DNA of 64,000 bases from Pseudomonas fluorescens HK44 (GCF_000217955.3 NZ_AFOY02000005.1:118728-182727), one strand, 5' to 3'; numbered from the stretch's first letter, positions 8,946 to 17,670 are shown. Program-made: numbers and translations. The notes: generated by a model not told the origin, from the sequence alone.

Positions 8946-11684
8946 ATGACTGACCTGTTCCGAATCCAAAGGCCATCCGGCGCGGCAATGCCTGTGCTGG
9001 AAGGGCGTTTTTACCGGCCCCCCTTGCCTGACAGCTATGTGCTGCGGCCTCGTCTGTGCGAGCGGCTGAGTGCCGGGTTGCAAGGGCGATTGCTGTTGGT
9101 CAGCGCGCCGGCGGGGTTCGGTAAAAGCTCATTGGCGGTGGAGTTCTGTCAGAGCCTGCCGGCGCATTGGCAAAGCCTCTGGCTGGGGTTGAGTCCGCGC
9201 GACAATGACCCCGGGCGCTTCCTCGAACGGCTGCTTGAAGGCCTGCAAAACTATTTTCCACAGCTGGGCAGCCAGGCCCTTGGCCTGCTGAAAATGCGTC
9301 AACGCCATCAACCGTTCGCCTTCGAAGAATGGCTGGACGGACTACTCGATGAGCTGGCCACTCACCTGTCACCGAGCACGCCGCTGTTGCTGGTTCTGGA
9401 TGACTATCATTTGGCCCAGGGCCCGGTGCTCGATCGCTGCCTGCAGTTTTTCCTCAATCATTTACCCGATGGCCTGCTGGTGCTGGTGACCAGTCGCCAG
9501 CGTCCCGACTGGCACCTGGCGCGTTTGCGCCTGTCGCGGCAATTGCTTGAGCTGAGCGAACAGGACCTGCGCCTGACCCACGACGAATCCCGGGCCCTGC
9601 TGGATCGACACAGCAGTTCATTGCGTGGCGAGGCGCTGGAGAGTCTGATCCAGCGCAGCGAAGGCTGGGTTGCGGGGCTGCGTTTCTGGTTACTGGCCGC
9701 CTCCGAAGCGCGCAATGGCGGCGCGTTGCCGCAGCCGCTGCACGGTGGCGAAGGCTTGATACGCGACTACCTGCTTGAAGAGGTCATTGACTGCCTGCCC
9801 GCCGAGGTGCAGGCATTTCTGTACGACACCGCCCCGCAAGAGCGCTTTTGCAGCGAACTCTGCGACGCCGTGCGCGAAGCCCATGACAGCGCCGAGATCC
9901 TGCGCTTTTTGCTGTCCCATCAAGTGTTCCTGGTGCCGCTCGACGAGCACGGCCATTGGTACCGTTATCACCATCTGTTTTCCGACCTGTTGCGCAGCCG
10001 GCCGACCGCCAATGCCATGGTGCCCACCGCCAGCCTGCACCTGCGTGCCTGCCGCTGGTTCAACGCCCAGGGCTTGCTCGATGAAGCAGTGGAGCAGGCA
10101 TTGCGCGCCGGGCACCTGGATGTAGCCGCGAACCTGGTGCAAAACCTTTCCGAAGAACAACTGTTGGCCGAACAGAACGTCGGCATGTTGTTGCGCTGGA
10201 AAATGGACTTGCCCGACAGCCTGCTGATCAGCACCCCGCGGCTGATCGTCCTGTACAGCTGGGCGCTGGGGCTGGCCTGCCAACTCGATGCGGCTGAAGA
10301 ATTGGCCAGCCACTTGAGTCGGTTCCTGCCGGCACCGTCGGCCACCGCGCAGAAATCCATGTTGGCGCAATGGCTGGCGCTCAGCGGGATCGTCGCCCGT
10401 GGTCGCGGTCAGCGCGAACTGACGCTGCGCTATTGCACCGAAGCGCTGGAGAGCCTGCCGCACAAACGCTACGGGCAGCGCTTGATGTGCCTGTCGACCT
10501 TGTCCAACCTGGCGATCGCCGACGCGGATCTGTGGCGCGCCCGAGGGTTGAACCGTGAGTCGCTGGAACTGGCGCAACGGGTCGGTAATCCGCTGTTCGA
10601 GGCGCTGGCCCATTACGACCGCGCCCGGGTGCTGCAAGCGCGTGGGGAAATTCTCCGTTCGCTGGATGAAGTGCATCAGGGCCAGCAACGTTTGCAGGGT
10701 TTATCGTCGCAGCGGTTGTACGCAGTTCGCGCACGCCTGACCTTGTACGAAGGTTTCCTGCTGACCCAGCGCTTGCAACCCGAGGCCGGACTGGCGCGAT
10801 TGCGCACGGGGCTGAATGAAGCACGGGCTTGTCGCGATATCAGCGTGCTGATCGGTCATTGTGTGATCGCCAAGCTTGAGGGCAGCAACGGCGAATTCGC
10901 CCGGGCGTTTGCCGAACTGGCCGAGGCCGAACGGCTGATGCACATCTGGGACGTGCCACCGATTTACTACCTGGCGATGATCACGCTGGTGAAATGCGAG
11001 CTGTGGCTGGCTCAGGGCCGCACCGATCTGGCCGAAGCCTGGCTGGCGCGACTTGGTCAGACCTACAACGGCGAGCACGCTGCGGCACCACCGGAGTTTC
11101 ATCCGCAAATGCCGCTGCACATCGAATTGCAACAAGCGCTGCTGGAGTCCATCCAAGGGCAACCGATGCTGGCCGAAGGGCGTTTGAACGCACTGCTGGA
11201 ACATGGGCAGAAGACCGGAAGGCAGATGCTCAGCGTGATGGTGTTGAATCAGAAGGTGGCTCTGCTGCTGAACAATGGCCGTGAAGCCGAAGCGCGCCAG
11301 GCCTTGGGGCTGGCCTTCGAGGCGGCGGCCGGTGGCGTCCTGCAACCCTTTGGTGGGTTACTGAGCGAACGTCCGGACTGGTTGCGTGAGCAACTGGCGC
11401 AGTGTCCGGCCGGTGCACTGCGTGAGAGCCTGATCGAGCGCTTGCCCCAAGCCGCTGTCCGCGAGACGGTTGAGCCGCAGCACCCCAGCGAAGCCCTCAG
11501 CGTCCGCGAACAGGCAGTCCTGCAATTGATCGCCCAAGGCTGCTCGAACCAGGAAATCAGCGATCAGCTGTTTATCTCGCTGCACACCGTCAAAACCCAC
11601 GCCAGCCACATCAATAGCAAACTCGGTGTCGAACGCCGCACCCAGGCCGTGGCTCGGGCCAAGGAATTAGGGTTGTTGGTGTAA
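8946..11684 (+). CDS. MalT-like LuxR-family transcriptional activator
   Basis: 912 residues, the size of large ATP-binding LuxR (LAL/MalT-type) regulators. The N-terminus carries a Walker A loop APAGFGKSS (about residues 53-61) and a Walker B-like LLLVLDDYH (about residues 144-152). The middle is a long Leu/Ala-rich helical array resembling TPR repeats. The last 65 residues are a LuxR helix-turn-helix (LSVREQAVLQLIAQG ... HTVKTHASHINSKLGV). I start at the ATG at 8946; an in-frame ATG at 8913 has no ribosome site. Its position after the fatty-acid module suggests that it activates that module in response to a small ligand, probably a fatty acid or acyl-CoA (inference). Confidence 0.9.
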   Translation: MTDLFRIQRPSGAAMPVLEGRFYRPPLPDSYVLRPRLCERLSAGLQGRLLLVSAPAGFGKSSLAVEFCQSLPAHWQSLWLGLSPRDNDPGRFLERLLEGLQNYFPQLGSQALGLLKMRQRHQPFAFEEWLDGLLDELATHLSPSTPLLLVLDDYHLAQGPVLDRCLQFFLNHLPDGLLVLVTSRQRPDWHLARLRLSRQLLELSEQDLRLTHDESRALLDRHSSSLRGEALESLIQRSEGWVAGLRFWLLAASEARNGGALPQPLHGGEGLIRDYLLEEVIDCLPAEVQAFLYDTAPQERFCSELCDAVREAHDSAEILRFLLSHQVFLVPLDEHGHWYRYHHLFSDLLRSRPTANAMVPTASLHLRACRWFNAQGLLDEAVEQALRAGHLDVAANLVQNLSEEQLLAEQNVGMLLRWKMDLPDSLLISTPRLIVLYSWALGLACQLDAAEELASHLSRFLPAPSATAQKSMLAQWLALSGIVARGRGQRELTLRYCTEALESLPHKRYGQRLMCLSTLSNLAIADADLWRARGLNRESLELAQRVGNPLFEALAHYDRARVLQARGEILRSLDEVHQGQQRLQGLSSQRLYAVRARLTLYEGFLLTQRLQPEAGLARLRTGLNEARACRDISVLIGHCVIAKLEGSNGEFARAFAELAEAERLMHIWDVPPIYYLAMITLVKCELWLAQGRTDLAEAWLARLGQTYNGEHAAAPPEFHPQMPLHIELQQALLESIQGQPMLAEGRLNALLEHGQKTGRQMLSVMVLNQKVALLLNNGREAEARQALGLAFEAAAGGVLQPFGGLLSERPDWLREQLAQCPAGALRESLIERLPQAAVRETVEPQHPSEALSVREQAVLQLIAQGCSNQEISDQLFISLHTVKTHASHINSKLGVERRTQAVARAKELGLLV

Positions 11685-11706
11685 GCGCCCTCACCACAGT
11701 TGATTG

Positions 11707-11735
11707 ATCGTTCCCACGCTGCGTGGGAATGATCA
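11707..11735. repeat. Short palindromic repeat / hairpin
   Basis: GATCGTTCCCACGC and its inverted copy GCGTGGGAATGATC form a near-perfect palindrome 22 bp after the LuxR-type gene. This sequence type recurs in Pseudomonas intergenic regions. It has no T tract, so any role as terminator would need Rho or processing. Confidence 0.7.
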
Positions 11736-11886
11736 TCCACACACCCACCTCACTCAATTCAACCGCAAGAAACGTAGTTCTTGCGTTTGAACACTGAATT
11801 ACCGTGAATACGTCCTCTGACACAAATGAACGATCGCCTTCAATGTTCAACGACGTCTGAAGCCCCGTCGGATCAAGGAGTCAACC

Positions 11887-12387
11887 ATGTCGTACGTATT
11901 CAAACTGATGAAATCCCCCGTCGGCACCCTCACCCTGGTCGCCAAAAGCAGCAAGCTCTGCGCGATCCTGTGGGAGAACGATAAGCCCGACCGCGTCCGC
12001 CTCGGTCCGCTACACGAAGATACCCACAGCCCGGTGTTGCTGGAAGCTGAGCGCCAACTTAATCAGTACTTTGCGGGTGAGCGTGATTGCTTTGAGCTGG
12101 AGCTTGATTTTGTCGGGACCGATTTTCAGCAAAAGGTTTGGCACGCGCTGTTGACCATTCCGTTTGGCGAGACGCGCAGTTATAGCCAGATTGCCCAGCA
12201 GATTGGTAACCCGAAAGCGGTTCGGGCGGTGGGGGCAGCGAATGGGAAGAATCCGATTTCGATTGTTGCGCCGTGCCATCGGGTGATTGGGGCTTCGGGG
12301 AGTTTGACCGGGTTTGCGGGTGGGTTGGGGGTGAAGGAGTTTTTGTTGACGCTGGAGGGGAAGGAGACGTTGCAGTTGGCTTTTTGA
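11887..12387 (+). CDS. ogt: Methylated-DNA-[protein]-cysteine S-methyltransferase
   Basis: 166 residues, Ogt length. The enzyme removes O6-alkyl groups from guanine in DNA in a suicide reaction. The active-site motif PCHRVIG (about residues 128-134), with the acceptor Cys, is intact, and the helix-turn-helix Arg finger region (GNPKAVRAVGAANGKNP) precedes it. AAGGAG is placed 7 bases before the ATG. Codon use in the last third is unusually rich in GGG/TTG, as in several neighbours of this patchwork region. An IS1182-type element is inserted 55 bp downstream. Confidence 0.93.
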   Translation: MSYVFKLMKSPVGTLTLVAKSSKLCAILWENDKPDRVRLGPLHEDTHSPVLLEAERQLNQYFAGERDCFELELDFVGTDFQQKVWHALLTIPFGETRSYSQIAQQIGNPKAVRAVGAANGKNPISIVAPCHRVIGASGSLTGFAGGLGVKEFLLTLEGKETLQLAF

Positions 12388-12442
12388 CGGGGAAAACGGG
12401 CCGCTTACGACTCAAAGCTACTGTTGGCCAAAGGCAGAAATC

Positions 12443-14105
12443 GGCCCAGAGTGTGTAAAAACGCTTTCGTATATCGAGTGCGTCAACCAGGCGTTCCTGG
12501 GCGATGCGATTGCCCAAGCGTTTTCCGTGATAAGCATTACTGACGTTCCAAAGCGGTTATGTAGCGGTTTAGCGCCTTCTGGGGCTGAGAAAACCGAGAC
12601 TTTACGCCCTCATCGCCTTCAGCAAGCTTGCTGTACCGATAATGCTCATAACCCGCTTCATGTTGTAGGCGAGTACATTCAGACTCATCTCCGCGCTTAC
12701 CCCGACCAGTTTGCGCGTCAGGAAATGCGTTGAGCCCATCCATTGTTTGAGCGTCCCGAAGGGATGCTCAACTGTCCTTTTTCGGATTCGCATCATGTCC
12801 GGTGCATGGTTCAACCGACGCTGCATTTCCTCCAGCACCGCTTCATGTTCCCAGCGTCTTACTCGACGATTTTTGCTCGGTGTGCACTGCGTTTTCAGCG
12901 CGCAGCCCTGGCATTTCGAACTCCAATAACAGTGCATATTCATGCCTTTCTCAATACTGGAGAAGCGCCAGGGCAGCGCCTCTCCCGCCGGACAGATGTA
13001 TTCGTTTTTCGTCGCGTCATAAACGAAAGCATCTTTGTTGAATCGACCATCCGCCTTGGCGCTTGAAGTCATCGGCTTTGGCACGTAGGCAGTGATGTCC
13101 GCGTCGTGACAGGCAAGGATTTCTTCACTCTTGAAGTAACCTCGGTCAGCTACCACCGCCAGCGTTTCTGACGCCATGGCATCGCGAGCCTGCTTCGCCA
13201 TCGAGCTGAGTTGATCGCGGTCGGAACCGAAGTTGGTGACCTCATGAGCAACGATCAAATGGTTCTGGGTATCAACCGCTGTTTGCACGTTGTAGCCGAC
13301 GATTCCCGTGCCGCGCGTCATCATGGAGCGGGCGTCTGGATCGGTCAGTGAGACCTGTTTATCCGGCGATTCGTTGAGCTGGATTTCTATCGCTTGAAGC
13401 TCTTTCATTTGCGTCTTCAGCTTGGCGATTTTCTCTTCCAGCCGCACGGCGTTGGGCTCGGAGGCTGTTGGTTCTTGCCGATCGGCAGCATCGAGTGCCG
13501 TCAGATAACGGTTGATGCTCGATTCAATTTCTTCCATTCGCCGCTTCAGTTTGGCGCTGGTGAAATTGCGGTCGCGGTTGTTGACTGCTTTGAATTTACT
13601 GCCGTCGATGGCGACCAGATTTTCTCCAAACAGTCCCAACTGCTGACACAGCACAACGAACTGGCGACAGACGCCTCGGATGGCCTTGCTGTTGTCTTTT
13701 CGGAAGCTGGCGATGGTCTTGAAATCCGGCATCAAACGCCCCGTCAACCACATCAGCTCGACGTTGCGCTGGGCTTCTCGCTCCAAACGGCGGCTCGACT
13801 GGATGCGGTTGAGATAGCCGTAGATGTAGATCTTCAGCAGGATCGCAGGGTGATAAGCAGGCCGGCCAGTATCAGCTGGAATGGCACTTTCAAAACCCAG
13901 ATTGACCAGGTCGAGTTCGTCGACAAAGACGTCGACTATGCGCACCGGATTGGTATCGCATACGTAGTCGTCGAGGCTCTCGGGGAGTAAGGTGCCTTGG
14001 CCTCGATGTTCACCTTGGATAAAGCGCTTCATGGGCGATCCCTGCAATGAAATCCACAGAAATCATAGCAAGGGTTCGCGAAGGTGTTTTTACACACTCT
14101 GGGCC
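12443..14105 (-). mobile_element. IS1182-family insertion sequence, apparently complete
   Basis: About 1.66 kb with one transposase gene and clear terminal inverted repeats. The left end reads (GGCC)CAGAGTGTGTAAAAAC; the right end read inward is the same for at least 20 bases before diverging (GCTTTCG versus ACCTTCG). The palindrome GGCC at both outer edges can be read either as part of the repeats or as a 4-bp target duplication outside 12447-14101. Joining the flanks with one GGCC gives continuous ordinary sequence, which favours duplication. It sits between ogt and the CAP-domain gene and disrupts no recognised gene. Confidence 0.88.
12602..14032 (-). CDS. IS1182-family DDE transposase
   Basis: 476 residues from the ATG at 14030-14032, preceded by CAGGGA; a start 15 bases earlier is in frame but weaker. 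The N-terminal region matches the IS1182/IS5-like DUF772 domain (YHPAILLKIYIYGY, about residues 45-58). Catalytic residues are visible in order: Asp in VAIDGSKFKA, Asp in VVADRGYFKS and Glu in VEHPFG near the C-terminus. A Cys cluster (CQGCALKTQC) precedes the last Glu, as in the family. The frame is intact, so the element may be able to move. Confidence 0.92.
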   Translation of the reverse strand: MKRFIQGEHRGQGTLLPESLDDYVCDTNPVRIVDVFVDELDLVNLGFESAIPADTGRPAYHPAILLKIYIYGYLNRIQSSRRLEREAQRNVELMWLTGRLMPDFKTIASFRKDNSKAIRGVCRQFVVLCQQLGLFGENLVAIDGSKFKAVNNRDRNFTSAKLKRRMEEIESSINRYLTALDAADRQEPTASEPNAVRLEEKIAKLKTQMKELQAIEIQLNESPDKQVSLTDPDARSMMTRGTGIVGYNVQTAVDTQNHLIVAHEVTNFGSDRDQLSSMAKQARDAMASETLAVVADRGYFKSEEILACHDADITAYVPKPMTSSAKADGRFNKDAFVYDATKNEYICPAGEALPWRFSSIEKGMNMHCYWSSKCQGCALKTQCTPSKNRRVRRWEHEAVLEEMQRRLNHAPDMMRIRKRTVEHPFGTLKQWMGSTHFLTRKLVGVSAEMSLNVLAYNMKRVMSIIGTASLLKAMRA

Positions 14106-14287
14106 AGGAGCGGACGCACGACTCCAACAATAAATTCCCCCCGTTGCTCGTGAAACTTGTGTTGAGGCCCACAGTCTTAGCCCAGCCTTGGAATCCATTT
14201 GCGAGCCAATACAGCGAAACGCTCTGCGGTCATTCCTCAGCCCACTATCGCCATTACCGTCGTCATCCCATCAGAGCCGCCCGCCTC

Positions 14288-15148
14288 ATGCGCCAGACCG
14301 TTCGCTCCTCCTGCGTTTTCTCGCTCTGCCTTATTCCTTTGCTCCCCCTGTTCGCCAGTCCCGCCCATGCCGGCGGGGAAAGGCAACTGGTGGAGTACAT
14401 CAACGACTACCGCGCCCAACCGCAGCGCTGCGCGGGGCGTACGGTCCAAGCCTTGACGCCGCTGGCTCTGAAGTCGAACCTGGCCTTGCCGATCGGCTAT
14501 GGAGGCGTTACGCGGGAGACGTTGAAGGATTCCGGCTATCAGGCGGTGTCTGTGCGGACTATCCGCTTGGTCGACGCTGAAGATGCCGAGGAGGCCTTTG
14601 ACATGCTCGAGAGCCGCTACTGTGGGGCCCTGCTCGATACCCAGTTCGCCGATATTGGCGTGTATCGCGACGAGAGCGAATGGCAGGTGGTGCTAGCGCG
14701 GCCCTTGCTCGATGGGCATCTGGACGACCCCCGAGCGGCGGGCAAGACGTTGCTGGCAGAAGTCAACGCGGCACGGGCGAAACCGCGCCTGTGTGGTCGT
14801 CAGCGCTTCGCCGCTGCACCGCCGCTGACCTGGAATGCCGCCCTGGGGACAGCGGCGCAGGGGCACAGCCGGGCGATGGCCAACGACAATTACTTCGCGC
14901 ACCAGGACCCCAACGGTGATATGCCGTGGGACCGAGCGAAGGCCGCCGGCTACGGTGGCCGACAGATCGGAGAGAACATCGCCGCCGGGCAGCGTTCGCC
15001 GGGCAAGGCTATGGAAGGCTGGCTGGCCAGCCCCGGGCATTGCGCCATTCTGATGAACCCGATGTTTACCCAGGTTGGCGCGGCCTATGCCGCGAACTCG
15101 CGTAGCGACAACGGCGTCTATTGGACGATGCTGTTCGGCGCGAAATGA
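14288..15148 (+). CDS. Secreted CAP (SCP/YkwD-like) protein with tandem CAP-like halves
   Basis: 286 residues from the ATG at 14288. A signal peptide (MRQTVRSSC, hydrophobic stretch, cleavage near AHAGG) predicts export. The C-terminal half is a CAP domain: AEVNAARAKP start, AQGHSRAMANDNYFAHQDPNG, IGENIAAG, WLASPGHCAILMNP and a final GVYWTMLFG. The N-terminal half has the same start pattern (VEYINDYRAQPQRC) and the same spacing of Cys but lacks the His-containing motifs, so it looks like a decayed CAP copy. Two Cys in each half could form disulfides. CAP proteins are secreted and of varied or unknown function. The frame is open upstream into the IS but has no good start there. Confidence 0.8.
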   Translation: MRQTVRSSCVFSLCLIPLLPLFASPAHAGGERQLVEYINDYRAQPQRCAGRTVQALTPLALKSNLALPIGYGGVTRETLKDSGYQAVSVRTIRLVDAEDAEEAFDMLESRYCGALLDTQFADIGVYRDESEWQVVLARPLLDGHLDDPRAAGKTLLAEVNAARAKPRLCGRQRFAAAPPLTWNAALGTAAQGHSRAMANDNYFAHQDPNGDMPWDRAKAAGYGGRQIGENIAAGQRSPGKAMEGWLASPGHCAILMNPMFTQVGAAYAANSRSDNGVYWTMLFGAK

Positions 15149-15170
15149 GGAAATGGGGGACACCCGTTAG

Positions 15171-15370
15171 CCGGTCCTGCGTCAAGATCCAAAGCCTACC
15201 CACGAAGACTACGCTGCTGTGCTGTCGGTGAGCCTGAATGGTTTCTTCTACATCACCCAACTCGCCATCGCCGAGATGGAAAAACAAGGCAGCGGCCAAG
15301 TCGTCAGCATCACCACCAGTCTGACGTATTCAGCCGGTCGCGACCCGTTGGAAACGACCAACATAGGTAG
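15171..15370 (+). pseudogene. Short-chain dehydrogenase remnant
   Basis: One frame encodes about 60 residues matching the middle of a classical short-chain dehydrogenase: HEDYAAVLSVSLNGFFYITQ, then AIAEMEKQGSGQVVSITTSL, which is the helix and strand leading to the active-site serine. The NAD-binding N-terminus and the YxxxK region are missing. A stop lies immediately upstream (15168-15170), and the similarity fades after about 15360. It is a fragment left by deletion or rearrangement. Confidence 0.75.
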
Positions 15371-15475
15371 TTCGATCAGTCCTAGGAGGCGGCTACAGAA
15401 ATCCCACTTTCGGGAGAATTTTCCGACACCTTTCCAAGGTTGCCGGGTGGGAAGGTCTGTGGATAACCTCCAGGT

Positions 15476-15495
15476 GTCGCTGCCAATTCAGCGAC
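15476..15495. promoter_or_regulatory. Inverted repeat upstream of DUF6124 gene
   Basis: GTCGCTG (15476-15482) and CAGCGAC (15489-15495) are perfect inverted copies around a 6-bp spacer. A further AGCGACCTG follows at 15503. It lies about 70 bp before the DUF6124 start codon and could be an operator or the base of a leader hairpin. No family assignment is possible. Confidence 0.4.
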
Positions 15496-15561
15496 CGGGT
15501 TTAGCGACCTGAACAGGTATAGGTGATACAGCACCCAAAAACTTTGTTTAGGAGCTTCACC

Positions 15562-15933
15562 ATGCACAAGGTCACTCCCGATTCCGTAGAAACCCTCGGC
15601 ACTTCCCCTTACGCCTCCACCGACTCCAAAAAACTCCACGACGCCGCCGAGCGGGCGCTGGATCATTACCTTAAGCCGCCGTTTGTTCAGGCGCCGCTGT
15701 CCGATAAGCGTCCTTCCAATATTTTTACGGTGATTCCTGATCTGGATAACGAGACGCTGCTGGCGCATGCCTCGGAAACGTTGGCGTCGCTGAATGTGAT
15801 GGCCAGTGATTTGGCGTTTGAGCTGGAAGGCACGCGTCGGCCTGTGGCGTTGGCGATTCAGCAGATGATTTCGTTGGGGGAGTTGTTGGTGAATCGGGCG
15901 TTGGATAATTTTGATCAGCCGGAGGCGCCGTAG
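15562..15933 (+). CDS. DUF6124 (formerly DUF3077-type) family protein
   Basis: 123 residues, no signal peptide and no membrane helix. It has the pattern I recall for this small Pseudomonas-restricted family: an N-terminal MHKVTPD, a LHDAAERALDHYL helix, an IFTVIPDLDNETLLAHASETLASLN segment, and a C-terminal helical GTRRPVALAIQQMISLGELLVNRAL. AGGAG precedes the ATG. Function is unknown; paralogues are usually several per genome. An inverted repeat lies upstream and a REPIN downstream. Confidence 0.75.
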   Translation: MHKVTPDSVETLGTSPYASTDSKKLHDAAERALDHYLKPPFVQAPLSDKRPSNIFTVIPDLDNETLLAHASETLASLNVMASDLAFELEGTRRPVALAIQQMISLGELLVNRALDNFDQPEAP

Positions 15934-15958
15934 CACCGCGTTATGGTGAGTGGCTTTT

Positions 15959-16089
15959 GTGGCGAGGGGGCTTGCCCCCGTCGGGCTGCGAAGCGGCCCC
16001 AAAACCTGCTATCGGGTTGCATCAGGCACATTGCGTTTAGCGGATTTGCGAGTGCTTCGCGCTCGAACGGGGGCAAGCCCCCTCGCCAC
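15959..16089. repeat. REPIN-type inverted REP pair
   Basis: GTGGCGAGGGGGCTTGCCCCC starting at 15959 and its inverted copy ending at 16089 flank about 85 bp. It has the same layout as the pair at 2461-2590 with a slightly different core (GGGGG instead of GGGAG). Confidence 0.85.
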
Positions 16090-16152
16090 GGGTTGGGTGT
16101 TCAGTCTTTGGGGCTGTGCCAGAATAGGCGATCCATTTTTTCAGGAACGCCC

Positions 16153-16797
16153 ATGGACGCTGCCAAACCCGCTCTGATCCGCGAAACCTTCCCCGTCGGC
16201 CCTTTGCAGTGCAACTGCACGATCATCGGTGATCCGATCACCAAGAAGGCCATCGTTGTCGATCCGGGTGGCAATCATGAGTTGATTCTGGCGCGGCTGG
16301 AGGCGTTGGGGTTGAAGGTGGTGAGCATCATTCATACGCATGCGCACCTGGATCACTTCCTGGCGTCGGGCCAGTTGAAGGAGAAAACCGGCGCCACGTT
16401 GCACCTGCATAAAGAGGATCAGTTCCTTTGGGACAATCTGGAGATGCAGTGCCAGATGTTCCGGGTGCCGTACACGCCGGTGCCGTCGCCGGATGTTTGG
16501 TTGGCCGATGATGAAGAGTTGGCCTGCGGCTGTGGCGTGGCGTTGCACACGCCGGGGCATACACCGGGTTCCATGAGCTTTTGGTTTTCAGAGGCTAAGC
16601 TGCTGATTGCCGGTGACACGCTGTTTCGTCGCGGGGTAGGGCGTACGGACTTGTGGGGCGGTGATCAGGCGACCATCGTGCGTTCGATCAAGCAGCGTCT
16701 GTACACCCTTGATGAAGAGGCGACAGTCATAACCGGACACGGTCCCGATACGCGTCTGGGCGATGAAATGCGTGAAAATCCTTTTGTGCGGGCCTGA
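16153..16797 (+). CDS. MBL-fold hydrolase (glyoxalase II-like, YcbL type)
   Basis: 214 residues from the ATG at 16153; the frame extends upstream through the REPIN but that part is not protein-like. It is a metallo-beta-lactamase-fold hydrolase: THAHLDH (H-x-H-x-D-H, about residues 58-64), HTPGHTPGS (about residues 137-145), the metal-bridging Asp in IAGDTLF, and a last His in VITGHGPDT. Length and motif spacing match the YcbL-type class of short glyoxalase II proteins, which hydrolyse thioesters such as S-lactoylglutathione. Substrate is not proven. Confidence 0.85.
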   Translation: MDAAKPALIRETFPVGPLQCNCTIIGDPITKKAIVVDPGGNHELILARLEALGLKVVSIIHTHAHLDHFLASGQLKEKTGATLHLHKEDQFLWDNLEMQCQMFRVPYTPVPSPDVWLADDEELACGCGVALHTPGHTPGSMSFWFSEAKLLIAGDTLFRRGVGRTDLWGGDQATIVRSIKQRLYTLDEEATVITGHGPDTRLGDEMRENPFVRA

Positions 16798-16810
16798 TTT
16801 TCCGGGCTGC

Positions 16811-16849
16811 GGAACGACCTGACGGAATTTTTGCCGCAGGTCGTGTTCC
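16811..16849. other. Hairpin between MBL and OmpA-type genes
   Basis: GGAACGACCTG (16811-16821) pairs with CAGGTCGTGTTCC (16837-16849), the second arm having two extra bases. The loop contains a run of T residues (16828-16832), and no T tract follows the stem. It may slow read-through from the MBL gene or be part of the OmpA-type leader. Confidence 0.45.
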
Positions 16850-16913
16850 AACGCCCGCACGGGTCTTTTGCCAACGTCCGTTGCACCACAGAATGTAAAA
16901 GTAGGAGCTCTCC

Positions 16914-17642
16914 ATGTTCACCTCGAGTCGTTTGATTATTGTCGCTACTGCCGTGGCCATGCTGGCCGGCTGTGCGAACCAGAACCCGTATGACAATCAG
17001 GGTCAGGCCGACAGCGGTTCCACGGGCATGAGCAAAACCGCCAAGTACGGCGGCCTGGGTGCGCTGGCCGGTGCTTTGGCCGGTGCTGCCATCGACCACA
17101 ACAACCGTGGCAAAGGCGCGCTGATTGGCGCCGCCGTTGTGGGTGCTTCCGCTGCCGGTTACGGTTACTACGCCGACCAGCAGGAAAAGAAACTGCGCGC
17201 CAGCATGGCCAACACCGGGGTTGAAGTGCAGCGTCAGGGCGATCAGATCAAGCTGATCATGCCGGGCAACATCACGTTCGGTACCGATTCGGCGGACATC
17301 GCGCCAAGCTTCTACCAGCCGCTGAACAACCTGGCCGGTTCGCTTAAAGAGTTCAGCCAGAACCAGATTGAAATCGTCGGCTACACTGACAGCACCGGCA
17401 GCCGCCAGCACAACATGGACTTGTCCCAGCGTCGTGCTCAAAGCGTGGCAACCTACCTGACGTCGCAAGGTGTCAGCGGTGCCAACCTGTCGGCGCGTGG
17501 TGCCGGTCCGGATAGCCCGATTGCCAGCAACGCGGATGTCAATGGTCGGGCGCAGAACCGTCGTGTAGAGGTCAACCTCAAGGCGATTCCGGGTCAGCAG
17601 TATGGCCAGCCTGCCCAGCAGCAAGGTCAGCAATACCAGTAA
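16914..17642 (+). CDS. OmpA-family outer-membrane lipoprotein (YiaD-like)
   Basis: 242 residues. The N-terminus is a lipoprotein signal with lipobox LAGC, lipidated Cys at about residue 19. A Gly/Ala-rich glycine-zipper segment follows (GGLGALAGALAGAAI and GALIGAAVVGASAAGYGYY, about residues 47-88). The C-terminal half is an OmpA peptidoglycan-binding domain with FGTDSADI, VGYTDSTGSRQHNMDLSQRRA and NRRVEV. It should sit in the outer membrane and grip peptidoglycan. AGGAG is placed before the ATG, and a strong terminator follows. Confidence 0.92.
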   Translation: MFTSSRLIIVATAVAMLAGCANQNPYDNQGQADSGSTGMSKTAKYGGLGALAGALAGAAIDHNNRGKGALIGAAVVGASAAGYGYYADQQEKKLRASMANTGVEVQRQGDQIKLIMPGNITFGTDSADIAPSFYQPLNNLAGSLKEFSQNQIEIVGYTDSTGSRQHNMDLSQRRAQSVATYLTSQGVSGANLSARGAGPDSPIASNADVNGRAQNRRVEVNLKAIPGQQYGQPAQQQGQQYQ

Positions 17643-17670
17643 CAAAAAACCTGACTGAACCCCAGGTGTA

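Noticed and set aside
13394..13990. Plus-strand passenger gene inside the IS1182-type element
   Set aside because: Fully antisense to the transposase, with no recognisable domain.
15171..15370. Functional short-chain dehydrogenase
   Set aside because: Both the cofactor-binding N-terminus and the active-site YxxxK are missing, and a stop codon lies just upstream.
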